The notes under the pieces: generated by a model
What the model was told of the DNA's origin: nothing
The model's input: only the letters and a program-made list of their open reading frames with translations
The model's database searches: none
Position numbers and translations under genes: made by a program
Shown here: positions 1 through 13,258 of the stretch, in pieces
Numbering within the stretch: the first letter of the stretch is position 1
Layout of the letters: every line of letters starts with the position of its first letter
NCBI RefSeq assembly: GCF_030463565.1
Contig: NC_134646.1
Span: forward strand, 17,636,001 to 17,700,000
Reading direction: 5' to 3'
Length of the DNA stretch: 64,000 nt
Source: Pelecanus crispus
Lineage: Eukaryota > Chordata > Aves > Pelecaniformes > Pelecanidae

Positions 1-2998
1 TAAACTAGGTATGTACATCTGTGTCTAATAAATATATCTAAACAAGTAAAGGTACAGTGTAAGTTAAGAGTCTGTAGAAGACAACAAATTTTTTCGTTAA
101 TGTCCTCTTGTAGTGAAGTAGGTGATAGTGCAAAAGATGCAGTATCAGACATGAAGTGATATAATTCAATTAAAAAAGGGCCAGGGGAACTTTTTTGCAG
201 CTGTTGTGGTTTGATTATAGAATTTACTGCATGGCTTTCATTACCTATATAAAAATTGTTTTCAGTCTTTGGCCTGTTTTATATTGTTTAGGTACTATTA
301 AGATACTTTTTTCCCAACTCTGTTTTATTATGCATTAGAAATTATTACTTTTGAGCATAGTTTTGGGCTTTTTAACATTTATAACTAACCTTCTCTATGC
401 CAAAAAAAGGTAATTATGGTAACTGATGTCTCTTTGAGAAATGGAAGCATATTGTGTCTTAAACCATAGGACCTTGTATTTGAATCCATCTGAAATTCCA
501 GGTGCTGCAACAGATTTTCTTCAGAGAAAATATTACTTACTCTGTTTTGGTTGTATGGCCTGTGTACACTCAGTTCCCAGTGCATTTTGATTCTCTTGAA
601 TCTGTGTAAGGCTTGGGCATGGCCTGCTTCCATCTCCTCCTTCCAATTTCTGCACCTCCTATGACTGTTCTGACTGAGATATTACCTTTTTACGTCTAGG
701 CTAGGTATTGGACTCTTGCTCCCATGCCTGGTCTCATATGTGTCTGCGTGCTCACATCACTAATGGTTCTTTTTTCTGAGGTGCTGCTTTGACAAGAGGT
801 CCTTCCCTGCAGCTGTAGAGCCTATTTCTTCTGTTCCTAGCAGAAGGGGTCGTAAGGCAGCTACTTGCTGGTATCTTAGAGGGAAAGGAGATTGTGCCTA
901 ACATGGCTCTTGAGAATATTGAGTTGTCTTAATTCACAAACTCAGGCTACCTGCAGTAATTCCAGAATTTCAGAGTAAGGACTAGTTTCACTCATCTTAA
1001 CCTTCAGTAATCCAGATGATGGTGTTCATCAAGCTCTTCCCTGACTTCCCAGTGGGCCAGAACCATTTCTTGATATGAGGTCTCTCTTATTCAGCCTTTC
1101 CTGGAGTGCTGGCTATAATGACAGCTCACCTCCAATGGATTAGTGTAGGTTTCCCTTATCACAATGACTGATATGTTGAAAGGTGGATTAAAAGTCACGT
1201 CCTAAAAACGTTGTGGACTGCCTTATGTCTGTTTTCACTTGACCTTGGAATGAACCAAAAAAGCTGAACACTTGGTATGTGTTGTAATTAATATTTCTGA
1301 GGATCTTTTTCTGGTAAGGAAAGATTTGTTACTGTAACTGGCCCATTGTTGTCATGAGATCTATTTGTGCTTACAGTACAATGCCCTATGCCAGGGCTTA
1401 TCTACAGAGCTTACAGACTTACCTCTCACAGTGCTGGCTTTTCAGAGTCGGGTCAGTCTCTTCCTTTTTGGGTGGAAGTCCCCTGCATTATCTGCATGAT
1501 CTCTTCTTCATTGAGATCATGAAAACTAATGTCTTGTTCCTCAGCTGGAGAGTTCATTTTTGGGATCTGAGACTGCAGGGTCTCTGGGTTTCCTAGGGAG
1601 CTGGAACATGGTGACTTCTGATGGTTGTTCTGGATGAATGGTGCAGGATATAGGGTAGCCTTCGTCAAGATGATGATACCGAGTGTCTGTTGACCTTGCC
1701 CCCTCCTTTTTCCCTCTCCAAGACTTTGGGATTTTGCAACTGGAGGGGATGGAAAGCATCCTGTCCCTCAGACCTCTTCAGTGTGTATATGAGTGGGGGT
1801 GCACGGCTCATTAAAGCAGTTACATTTCTGGGCTCAGAATAGTAAGATGCATAGTTTTCAAACTGAATCCCACCTTGGATGCTGCTGTAGGAGCATGTAA
1901 GATACAGCCCTGACAGTCCAAACACTGAAGGTACTCAAAACTCAGAGGAGAAATAGAAGCATCAATGAAAATGGCTTTTCAGGAATATGCAAGGGACCGA
2001 TGGCAGAGGAAATAATCCAGTCTTTCATTTCTTTTGCAGTTGTTCTTTATTGGTTCTCCTGACACTAAAATACTCTGTTACCCAGCTCAATGGTGTATAC
2101 GTGCTACACTATGGGCATCATTTTTGGGTTTTTAATACCCACAAAGGCTTTGAAAATGGTGGTGAGAGCCGTGCTGCACAGCATCCTAAGTGCTTTCAGT
2201 CTTTGTGACCAGGCTGGGAAGAAGCTAGTTGTTCTTCGTGAAATCTCAGGCTGTTCAAATTCCCGGTGAGCAAACTGATGTTAAAAGAGCCGTCAGATGG
2301 CAAGGGAGGGCAGAAATAGTGGTGTTCAGCACATAACAGAAGCCTTGAAGATAGTTATTAATTTTGTTTGACTGCTGAATGAATTCCCATCAGCCTTGTT
2401 AGACGTACATCAGTAGACTGCATCCATAGTCTCCTTAAAATTGGAATAGTTCCTTTTTGTACTTTCTGGCAGTGGTGTGAATTTGCAATTTCAAATAAAT
2501 GATGAGTGACTTCAGTTTCAGTGTCTTGAAAACTTTTTATAATATCTAATGTCATCATCTTATTTTAATAACAGAAGATGCTTTAACAGCTGCAGAAGGC
2601 ACAGTCCAGGTATGTAGCAGTGCTTTTCGCTCATTATGCTTATTTTGCAGTTTGTTTTTGTTTCAGCTGCCACCTCTTCAGTGACTCAGCAGTTTGAGAG
2701 CTGGGTTTAACGGAGCAGGCTTTTTGTACCCTTTTGTTATGCAAGCAGAGCAATAGCCCTCATTTTGCAGCTCCTTTGAAACAGGCATAATATAACTTAG
2801 TCATGTGGTTCATACAAAATAGACTTTGCCATCTCCTTGTCTTCCAGTGGGCTAGCCAGCTGGGCTTGACAGCAGCACTGCTGTGTGGGTACAGGGTAAG
2901 CAGTATGTGTGCTCGGAGCAGGGAGAGATGTGGATGTAACCACTGTGATGTGCTGGAGTTTCTTTTTTATTTTTTTTTTTTTCCCCCTCTCTTCTGCA

Positions 2999-3029
<31 letters not shown>

Positions 3030-6000
3030 CTTTTCTTCTCTTTGCATGATTCCAGGGAACACAGCCCCCTCATTTTTTTTTCTAAAAGGAACAGCAGTAT
3101 GCTGTTCAGCTTATAGATGTACATACTGTACAGCTTATAGATGCACATACTTCATTTTTGGTTTGTCTGAATTATCATTTAAAAATGCTTTAACTTAGGA
3201 CAGCTGCTGTAGATGTTAGTTTCAGATTTACCAGACTGGCGTGAAAGATCATTTCACTAATGTGTTAGCTGCTTCACTGAGACTTCACAATCCAAGTTTA
3301 ACAAAACTTCTATTTCAGTGCTGGCTGATGTGCTCTGTATAAATGAGGCTTCAGGAACATTGCATGTATGCTACATACTTTAAATTTTGGGGGTGGAGTT
3401 TCTTTTCGGAGGGAACACGGATGAGGAAATTCTGCCCTTCTCTTTTGTCTCCAGCTTTGCTGCAGCTATAACATTTCTAGAATTTCGTCCATGTATTTTT
3501 ATGCCCCCCAGCCTCACCAAGGCATAGGGGTTTTAACATGCAGGAAGATCATTGTCTGGTGGTGGACAGTGTTGGATTGCATATTGAATCAGAAATAGCC
3601 GACACCTTTTGATATACTGTGTCATCTTATAATGAAACCTTTTAAGAACACTTTCATTGAGTTTATGTCAACCAGACACTGTGATACGACAGCCATGGGG
3701 CTGCCAAACCCGTCTATGAAACAACCCTTTTTTTCTCAAGAGTTGCAGTGTAGATTCTTTTCACAGAGTCTCTTCCTCACACTCAAGATAAGAGGCTGCT
3801 CTTTAGCTGTGTTACCTTAGGAACCAGCCAGATAAACATCCAATAAAATCTTGTTTTCAGGAGTTTGTTTCTGAATATCACTACAAAAATCTGTAGCTTA
3901 TTTTCAGTAAGGCCATTTCCCCCTTCTCCCAACGTCCACTATGCCAGACAATAGCATTTTTTCTCAGAGAGATGGTTATGTCAGGCTTTTTTTTTTTCTT
4001 CCCTCTCCTCTCCTTCCCTTCCCACAGGAAATGCACTGCCTTCGTTTTAGCCCTTAGGAGAAAGGATTTCTTCAACATACCTTCTTAAAGTTGAGATGCT
4101 ATATGATAAGATAGGCAATACTTGCTAATATATCATCATCTTGATACACAAGGCATTCAAAGCTTTACAGCAAGGTAACTTTGCTATCACAAGAATCTTT
4201 TCAAGAAAAAAAAATAAAATCCAGCAGTTTGTTGCTTACACGCCACAACATTGGAACTGATTTTTCCTATTGAGTAAAACCTTCTGTTTTAATAATAAAA
4301 TTAAGTGGTTCCTGAGACAGCCAAGTACAGTAAATAACTTCTCCCCCCAAAATTCTAGAATGTGCTTAATATTTAAAGCTATTACCTTTTTTTTCTTCCT
4401 AACATGGTGAAACTATTGCTATTGAAAAATGTTTTGTTTCCCCCCGCCCTGCTGGATCCTAGAGTATGATCTCTTGCTCAGTAACCAGGAGCTGAAAGTG
4501 ACAGGCGAATTCAGGAGCCATGCTGCAGTGCTTTTGCTACAGCTGAATTGTATTAAGGGAATTCATCAAAAAGTGGGGGAGGGAACAGCCCAGTGCTCCA
4601 CGTACCTGTACTTCTGAACTTTTTTTCCACTAGAACTGTTGGAGTGGCTCAGAATTCATAGAAAACCTGCCAGTTTTTACGTGCTTTCATATAATGCTGC
4701 CTGGTAAAGGACAGTGTAGTCTTAGTAGTTAATAGATTACCCTTCTTATTAAGTCTCTGTAACTTGAGAAATAAACATACCATGACATGGATCTGAACAT
4801 TTTATTTCATCTTCTGTTTCTTTATTTGCACACCTTTCCTCCCTTTTTTTTTTTTTTCCTTTTTCTTTCCTCTCCAAGTCTCAGCGAGAAACCATCTGGT
4901 TTTTATTCCAAGTATTCTTATGAATGACTGTTGCTTTCCTGGGTCAGAGGGTATCTTTTGTGTCTTCTCTGTTCTGACTATTGTTTTCAAATCATTAATC
5001 CTGTGTCTTACACGCAGACGGTGTGTGGTGTTCTAGAGCTGATCAAGTAAGTTCATAGATTAATATGACGCATGTTTCAATGAAATATCTAGTAAATGGA
5101 AGATTTTATTATTCACTTGTTGAAAACCAAACAATACACATTTGAGGTATGCACTAGAGAAGACGACTTAGTAGAATATTCTTGAATCATGATTAGTTTG
5201 CATTAGAGACATTTTAATACTCTATTGGCAGTATACTTGGCATATTATTTTTCTATTTTCTGTAGTTTTACAGGTTTCAGAAATGAGCCTGACACCAATC
5301 TTAATGCTGGAATTGATTTGAATAAATAAGAGCACACAGAAAATGTTTTTTCTTTAAATATCAGGATTGTTTTAACTATAATACTTTAGTCTATGCAAGT
5401 GGGATACTTTTTTTAAGTCACTTTGAAAAACTTTTGTCTTAGGTTCACCTTCTATGTTACTGAGTTAAAATTAATTTGCACGTATACATTATATACAGAA
5501 TAAGGGAGAAATAATCTACTTTCTAGCAAACTTTACAGACTTTACAGTACCATTGATAAATTTTTTATCCTCAGTATTTAGAGAAAATAATACAAATGCT
5601 GGTGTTAACTTTTTTTTTTCTTTTCTGAATGAAGTCACTTTTAGCGGAAGGGTTTTGTTTTACCTGAGGAAAATTTTTCAATGATTAGATAAAAATGGGA
5701 GGAAGCAGACAAGTTCAAGTAAAAGTAAACCCCAAAATCATGTAGGTGCTGGTCTTCAAAGGTATGCAGTTATTGGAAGATGTAAATAATTGTGTAGTGG
5801 AAGATTCGGAAGTGGTGAAGCAGACTAGATGTCCTCTTTCAAAAGTTAAGCATGAAATATGTTTCTAGTCAGCACAATCCAGCTTTTAATTCAGTTTACT
5901 ATGATGATTCCTTCCTTTATTTGGTAAATCTGATAGTTTTAAAAGCAGAGCATGTTTTGATAAACCCTTCTGGTCATGATTCCAGCACATTTAAGTTTCA

Positions 6001-7420
6001 GTTTTATTAGTGGAATTAACTGCAGAATGCTGTTTTCATGTGCTGTGAATTCCAGTTTTCATCCAAATGCTGCCTGACACAGATCCAAAGGAAAAACTAT
6101 TGTCTTGTTAAATTAGGAATGTGCCATTCACCATTTTGTAATGTACTAAATTTAAAAATTAATAATCAAAATAAATGTCTGCTTAACTATGTAATTGCTA
6201 GAATGACTATGAGATATATTGGCTAGGAAAATCGGTTTGTAGAAGTTGAATTTGGTTGTAAAGCATTTTATGCAAAGCAACGATAGTGATACTTTCTTCT
6301 AGAAATTAAATATCCCAGTGCACAAGAAGAGCAAAATCAGCTATTAAGTTAGGGAACTGCTTTCTTTTATTTATTTATAGTTATAACTGGGGTGATTGTT
6401 GATCCCTTTTTTGCTTTTGGTCAATCCACCTTGATTAGGTGTGCATTTACACCCCCACAAAAACCTTCTTGACTAGATTCCTAGATTTTGGTGGTACTTT
6501 GCAGACTATGCTAAGAGGTTAATCTTGGAATAAGACAAACTGATAAATGCTGTATGGTGAAGTCTGTACTTCTGACTGATGATTCCTGTGTGAAAGCTGT
6601 GTGCAAATTATTTTAATTCTGTTTCTGCTTAGAAACTGCTTGAAGTCCATCTCTTTGTTCCAAAGATATGCTGACATTAAATGTTTCGACTATTTGTTGT
6701 TTTGTCCATGCATTGAAAGAAGGCCTTCCAGTGCTGGAATGCTTTAGTTCTTTAAGGTGTAAAATTAGGAACACCCTTTATGTCGGGGAGGGCTTTGTAT
6801 GTTTTATAATGACTAATAAAAGTTTTAACTTTGGCTGCTATTTCTTCTCCTCTTGTGGCAACTGTGTGTTCAGTCATTAATTTAATACATATTTGAGTAG
6901 CATGTTTGTGAGGGCAGCCACTGAGGCAGTATCTACGTAGTTATGCGAATGAGATCTCAATCCAGAGCCAGCGTCGTGATCCCAGTGTTGTAATAGCTGC
7001 AGCCTCTTTTGAAATCTTCCCAGTTGTACATGCCTTAGTACAGCACTGAGAAGATTTTTAAATAGATTCATCAAAACTCGTAAAGGCAAAGTGGCAGCTC
7101 AAATAATAGCCTGCTATATGCAGTTTCATTGTATCTGTCTTTATTAGTTAAGGAATGTGGAATTTTGTCTTTTTATTGGTTATGTCATACATCTCAGGTA
7201 ATTCGTCTTAGCTTAGGATGTAGGGCATGTAGGAGAAATACTTTCAAGGAGAAAATGCAGAATCATACGATGGCCATGTTTGCAAAAGCAGCTCAACATT
7301 ATTACTGGTTTTGAATTTGCGGATCTAACCAGTTATCTAGCTATAAAGATTCAAACATTTTGGTATGAAAAGAAATTTTATTCACCTTGTTAATTCTGGC
7401 TTGAATATATTTCCTCTTAG
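1..7420 (+). other. ARHGAP10: ARHGAP10 intron (partial, 5' part outside window)
   Basis: This is the intron upstream of the first recognisable ARHGAP10 exon. It is AT-rich, with only short open frames showing no recognisable protein. It holds a pyrimidine-rich run around 2960-3046 and a 24 bp tandem duplication near 3107-3152 (unit beginning cagcttatagatg). A splice-flanked 35 bp segment at 2575-2609 was considered and rejected on phase. I looked for the preceding Ser/Pro-rich linker exon of ARHGAP10 and did not recognise it here, so it probably lies upstream of the window. That this is intron follows from the acceptor at 7420 and the open phase of the exon that follows. Confidence 0.75.
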
Positions 7421-7552
7421 TCCTGGTCAAAGCCGCCCGTCGATGGTCTCGTGGATGAATACTCCATCTGCTAACCCTGCTGCCACAAATACTGCGCCAT
7501 CCACTTTCTTCTTCCCTAACCCTGCCGCTGGGAGTGACAGAGCAGTGGAAAG
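7421..7552 (+). CDS. ARHGAP10: ARHGAP10 third-last coding exon (Ser/Pro/Ala-rich linker before SH3)
   Basis: ARHGAP10 (GRAF2) is a cytosolic BAR-PH-RhoGAP-SH3 protein that stimulates GTP hydrolysis on Rho-family GTPases such as CDC42 and RhoA. This 132 bp exon encodes part of the low-complexity linker between the RhoGAP and SH3 domains. It starts PGQSRPSMVSWMN and continues through an Asn/Pro/Ala/Thr-rich stretch to GSDRAVER. The PGQ-R-SMV-W-N pattern matches the human ARHGAP10 linker as I recall it. The acceptor is ttcctcttag at 7411-7420 and the donor gtatga follows 7552. The first base completes a codon and the last two bases (AG) begin one, which the C at 9023 completes as Ser. The linker diverges quickly between species, so the paralogue call rests mainly on the following SH3 exons and on the neighbour NR3C2. 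Confidence 0.88.
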
Positions 7553-9022
7553 GTATGATGTACGCTTCAACTTTTGCTGGTTATTTATTTGCCTCCTTTT
7601 TTCTGTATCTTTTTAAAAATACCTAATTCATGTCTTCCATAGTATGTGAATGATTATCTCAAATCAAGAAATGCAACCTTAGCAATTTTTACAGAATATA
7701 ACAACTGTCTACTTTGTCTTACTTTTCCTTTTGAACACCTTCCTTGTAGAAGGCACCCAGATTGAGCCCGTGGCTTGTTGGTTAATACAAGCAGACTTTG
7801 ATCTGGGTGGTCAATTCATAGAGTCTGTCTACTGCAGTGATTCTCTTACAATGTCTTTTAAAATACAGATTCTTTCTTTTCCAAAGCCATCCATGCCAAA
7901 TTTAAGTTTCTCAACCTAGCCGTCTTGCCTCTGAAAGACTTTCTCATGTCTTTACCTCTCTCTGTGGTTTCATTCTTTCCTTTCACTCCTTTGACCTGCT
8001 TTCCTTCCATCCTGTTTCTGCTTCCTTCCGCGTTGTTGTCGATCTTTTGAAGTATTTTCACTTTTTCCTTTGAAGGTCTTTACCATCTTAACTTTTTCCT
8101 TCAAGTTTTATAGTATTTGCTTTTCTAATTAAAGTAGTTGGGTATATTCATAAATTCTTTCCAACACTTGGTAACAAAATTCCACTTCTCATTACTGGTC
8201 ACATTTTGCACCAGAACTGCATTGTCTGTTTGACTGCGAGTTCCTTGGGGGCAGGGAGAATCTTTCCCAATGTTTTATGTGTAGTTGTTGTTGCCTGGGC
8301 TCAACAAAAGATGATTTAATGGTGTGGGTGCTGTGTCTAAACAAAGCATCATTGGGCAGCAGCAAACTGTCAGTTTGCAAAGGCATGATTAAATAAGACG
8401 TGCCAAAAATACTTATATATTCCAAGATCTCTGCTTACGGTACTTGGAGAAATGAGTACTTTGGACAAATTCATATTGATGGCTTATTACTGAGCACCCT
8501 GAGAACACCTCTAAAAGACTGCCTGAAATGTTAGAAATTTTACTGCATTTAGGACAAAACAGCATCTCCAGTAGTCTAGTAATGTTGTATTGTAAACAAA
8601 TATAAAAAGCAAATTCTGTACAGTGATAGTGAAAAGCTGAGTTGGAAGATTTGTGAAGAAACATTTCAGAAGATATCATGAGGATTAGTCTGTAAATTAA
8701 GTATAGTATACTTTGCCTACTATTGATTTCACTGCTGATTAGCACTTGGCAAAATTTTAACTGTAGTTGAAAGTTGAGTTTAACTATCATAAAAATAAGT
8801 GTGCATAAAGTTGGGAGTATGATATTCAGAAGTGCCAACAGTAAGCTGTGAAGCTTCAGCTTTGGCATTTGTGTGTATGAATGATAAGCCTGTAATGATG
8901 CATGTGAGATGGCGTTTAAAGTTTTAGTCATCTCCAAATGAGAATGGAGAGAGAATGGATGAGAAAGGAGAGTGTCTTCATAATAGTAAAAAATGACTAT
9001 AACTCATAATTTCATTTTTCAG
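7553..9022 (+). other. ARHGAP10: ARHGAP10 intron
   Basis: A 1.47 kb intron with a gt donor and a ttcatttttcag acceptor. It is AT-rich. The only long open frame (minus strand, 8413-8937) looks like chance. I see no repeat, RNA gene or exon in it. Confidence 0.85.
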
Positions 9023-9114
9023 CGTTGCCCACCGAAAAGCAAGAGCAGTTTATCCATGCGAAGCAGAACATAGCTCTGAATTATCATTTCAGATAGGAGC
9101 AATTTTTGAAGATG
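9023..9114 (+). CDS. ARHGAP10: ARHGAP10 penultimate coding exon (N-terminal half of SH3 domain)
   Basis: This 92 bp exon encodes VAHRKARAVYPCEAEHSSEL followed by SFQIGAIFED, the first half of the C-terminal SH3 domain. AVYPCEAEHSSELSF occupies the place of the ALYDY motif and RT loop, which bind proline-rich partners. In the GRAF family this SH3 domain recruits cytoskeletal and adhesion partners. The stretch is nearly identical to human ARHGAP10 as I recall it and differs more from the paralogues ARHGAP26 and ARHGAP42. Acceptor ttcatttttcag ends at 9022; donor gtaagt starts at 9115. One base completes the previous split Ser codon and one base is left for the final exon. Confidence 0.95.
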
Positions 9115-12100
9115 GTAAGTACTGCTTGAGTAAATACAAAACAATGAAAAACAAATTGACAAAACTGCTAAAATGGCTTTGGATAAAAATGCGAGCCTAA
9201 CTGCTATTCTGCCAGCGTTGCTGATGGCACACAGTTGGTGACGTAGAAGATTTCTGGTACGCAGAAGCTACTTAGCATGTACTTAGCACTGTGAGGCAAT
9301 GCCTTTGATTTCTGGTCTAATTTTTCAGCGGCATTTAAGTGTGTTGTAGTACCAAAAAAGGTTATTCAGCAATAGAGAAAAACATCTTGGCCTATGAAAC
9401 GGTACTTTTTGAAATGTGAACTATCATTGTTAAATAACATATGGGCTTTCATTTAAAGAAAAAAAACCTGTTTAAGGATTTTCAAGCAAGCAGAGCTCCA
9501 GGTAAATCAGGTGACCACCAGAGAGAAAAGGGAGTGTTTACTTTTTGGATCAGGGGGTGCCTTGGTGTGTGTATGTACTTGCAGAAAAAGGAATATTCAC
9601 TAAGGCGCAGAATGAAGGCCTGTGTTTAAAGATTTCTGTGGACCCAAATATAGTATTACATATGAACATCCAGAAGGTGATTCCTGTGCTCAAGACTCTG
9701 TTGCTCCTCAGTGAGCTTCCATGGCTCTACTCTTCAGCAACTGCACAGGGACTTCAAACTGATAGAAATGGTTTTAGTTTTTAAACCTTATGCCAATGAC
9801 TACTGTAATACAAACTCTGAAGATGCAGAAGATGACATTAGAGTGTAGTTTCTTCCTATCACAAGCAAATTCCTATTATAAGAAGGAGATGGTATGGAGT
9901 GGCTCAACAGGGCCTGGACAAATTCAGCAATTCTTGTTACTTGAATGCAATTTAATAATAATTCTAAGCAGAAATTAATTCATAGCAGCAGCACAGTAAG
10001 ACCATTGTTTGTTACAAGACCTTGACAAAAAATTACTCGTATACTAAAAACCAGAAGATGCTTCAGTTTGGCCAAATCTTCATCCTAGTTTTGTGAAGAC
10101 TGGGGGATTCAAAGTAATCTGAGAATTACATCCCTAAGAACCTTGTGAGTACTGAGACCGGTATTTCAGTCTTTCAGTCTGTTTAGAGGCAGGGGGCTAG
10201 TAAGAGGCATCCTGCCCTCTAAAGAATCTGGAAATTCTGCAGTGATGCCTGTTTTCTTCTCATCCATTGTCAGCTTTTAGCTTGCTACCAAGTCAGAAAT
10301 CTGATATGTGCTTTCCAGGGGGAAAGTGGTATTTAATTCTGTATGACCAAACACACTTAGGGGATGTACTGCCCAGTCATTCAAATAGCACATGTGAGAA
10401 TCTTTGGTTGGATATCCAATAAAGGGGGAGTATTCCAAATTCCCAGTTTACATCCAGCAGGAAAAAGAGAAAAGTACACAGTCTAAAACAGTTGGAAAAC
10501 ATCAACCTGCAGGCATTAGAAAGCTAACTAAATATGTCTTGTATTTCCCAAAATGCACCCTGTTAAGTCTGTTAGCACTGGATCAAAAAGTGTGTGTGGG
10601 AAAGTTTTTCTCATAAATGAAAATCTTTTTGTTCTGTCCTTTCCAACCCCAGTAGAACGTTCCTGATTTGTTTAACAAGCTGAAACAAATGGGAAGCTCA
10701 TCAGAATCTTATTTCTTTTAGTATGTATAACAAGAACAACAAAATCACAGTCATAGACATCTCCTTCCCCTTCTTTGTGATGCTTATTTTAAAGCAGACG
10801 GAGCATAGGACATTCCTGTCCTCTGCATCCTCCCAAACAAATAAATAGTAAGCCTGGTCCAGACTTCAGTTCTGCTTTTTTTGCAGCATAAGGTGGTCTG
10901 GGGTCCCCACTAGGTTGTTGCCTACTAGTACCCACTTTACAGAATCATACTTGATGTTTCTTATTAGAGCTTCCTTGCAGGCAAATCACATCTGAATCAA
11001 GTTAGGTGGGAAACCTTTTAAAGATGAATTAGCTAAATGATTGCTGTTTTTAAAGTCTATAGCACCAGTTATTTTAATTTAAGTTTTTTAAAACATGACT
11101 GATAGGGATCTTCAGCAGACATAAAACTGTGTATAGGAAAAGAAGTCTAGTGCATGGGGGATAAGATCTGATGCATAGAAGAGAGACATTTCTAACACAG
11201 AACAGCAAGGGTCGCACACCTGTTGTGTTGGCATGGGGTAAGAAAGTCTTTCAAGAAGCAGTTGCTTCTGTGTCACACGTTTGTGTGAGAGCAGTGTTAA
11301 GATTCTTTTCTTGTGTGAAGAGATCGCTAGAAGTTATGGCAAAGCTACCATGGTTTTGGTGCATTACAGCCTCAGCTGAGTTTTTCAACTAGAGAGTTGG
11401 ATTGTCCACGACCAAGTACAGACTCATGGGCAGCTGTGGAGAAATATTTCAACTGTAAGACTCTTTTTCCATATCATCATACAAATAAGGTTGGAAGCTT
11501 GGGAAAAGGTTACATGGGTTGCATATTGAAAACCTAATTGCAGATTTCCAATGGGAAAGATCACATTTCTTTAAATACATTTGTTTTGATTTATTCCACT
11601 GTATCCTGGTTGTTTTATAGGCATTGTCCTTGCCCTGCAGGGCTTTCAGCGTAACGTAGGCTCTGGACTGGCAGAAGAAAGGAGGAGAGCATGCAAGTAA
11701 TAACGCAGTAACAGGACATATGTAGTAACTTAATGGTCATTCCATAATGGTTCCCAATAGATTATTGGGATAGATGGCTCTGTCAGTATAGAAAGGTATT
11801 CTCATTAAAAGTGCAGACCAGTCTCCATATTTGAAACCTCTGAAATGCCTTCACATAGGCCTCTTCTTCTTGTGCTAGGCACCCTTGTGTCTATGCTGGG
11901 ATCAGATTCCAGTGAATCAATTCAGGTTCTTTAGTTACTCAATTTAAATTCCCATATGCCCTAATAAAGCCCCCAAATGAAGAATTAAAGTAATAATACA
12001 TCAATTCTGCAGCTCTACCAATAACCTTAACTATCAAAGTGACAACGCATCAATCAAGTTGACGTACAGCTAGTATCAACCATTAAAGTAACTGTTAAAT

Positions 12101-13253
12101 TAATGTCTACTAAAAAGTGCTGCTTCCATTAGTGAAGGTTTTATCCGTCTCTCTCCACCCTGACTGTCTCACTTTTCTAATCCTGTCTCTTTCATGTCTC
12201 ACTGTTTGTTTGTTGAGTTTCTTCCTTTCTCTTCCCTCTCTTTTCTGCTTTGTTTCCTTCTCTTTTTTTGTTTCCTTTCCCTGTTGTTCTTCCATTTCGT
12301 GTATCTTGGTCCATAGATGTTGATTGCAGCAGTTCTCTCTTACCTGTTATTATCCTGGATGAATCTTTCTGGCTGCTCTAGCCTGAGACAGGATAATGGC
12401 ATTTAGTGAAGTACAGTCTTGCACCTGTAATAGCTGCTAAATGTAATATTGGTGCAAGAAGGTAAGAGTTTAACCTTTACTCCTGCCTCCATTTCCTGTT
12501 TCTAAATGGGGAAAAAAAAATCTGTTTGTGTCTCAGGCTGGCAAAGTTAGATTTACTAATATTTTAAATTAAGCTCTACATCACCTGATAGGAATCTGTA
12601 TAGAGTCTGAACATTTGCATATTCCAGTGTTTTCAATATTGCATGTATGTTGTGCTACCCCGAATCCCACAGTCTTTCCATTAAAGTGTCATAGAATATA
12701 AATGCTAGTGCCATCTGTAAGTTAAAAAGGCAAAGTTTTCTATTTAACTGAATTGTGTAAGAAAATGAATAGTGTAATCTGAACAATATCCACTGGATTT
12801 TTTTTTTTTTTAAATCTTCAATTCAGTGTGAATTGAGGCTGTGCCAATATTTTTATTTCCCAGTTGCTACAGGCTATATTATTGACAGCACATAACAATA
12901 TAATTCAAGTGGTTAGAGGCAAAGCTTGAAGAGTTTGCAGCTGGATAAGGGCACATATGGGAAGAAGCAGAGTATGATCTGAGATTGTGAGAGACATATG
13001 CTGGCTGTATATTTTTGTTGTTGTTGTTGAAGCAGATATTCCCAATAATCATGGAAAGAATAATCAGACTGCCTGGCTTTGAAACCTTGCCAGCCTTGGA
13101 GCCAAGTGTTATTAAATTTCTAGTTCTTGAAAGAGACTGCTTAGAAGTCAGTAAATGGGAATTTCACTAGGGACAAGTGTTTGAGATAGGGTAAATGGTG
13201 TTTACACAACAAAATTCCTTGGCAGTATTGCTAGCAGGAAGGCTTCCTGAAAA

Positions 13254-13258
13254 CTTGT
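13254..13258. repeat. Target site duplication CTTGT (left copy)
   Basis: CTTGT directly precedes the TG of the left LTR and recurs at 20160-20164 directly after the CA of the right LTR. A 5 bp duplication is in the normal range for retroviral integration and shows that the two ends belong to one integration event. Confidence 0.9.

Noticed and set aside
2575-2609. 35 bp segment with an AG acceptor and GTATGT donor that could encode DALTAAEGTVQ
   Set aside because: Its open frame ends in phase 0, while the next ARHGAP10 exon (7421) needs two leading bases of a codon; in the compatible frame it hits TAA at once. It does not match the known linker.
8413-8937. 174-codon open frame on the minus strand
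   Set aside because: AT-rich, Leu/Ile/Ser-biased, no recognisable domain, inside an ARHGAP10 intron on the opposite strand. Most likely chance.
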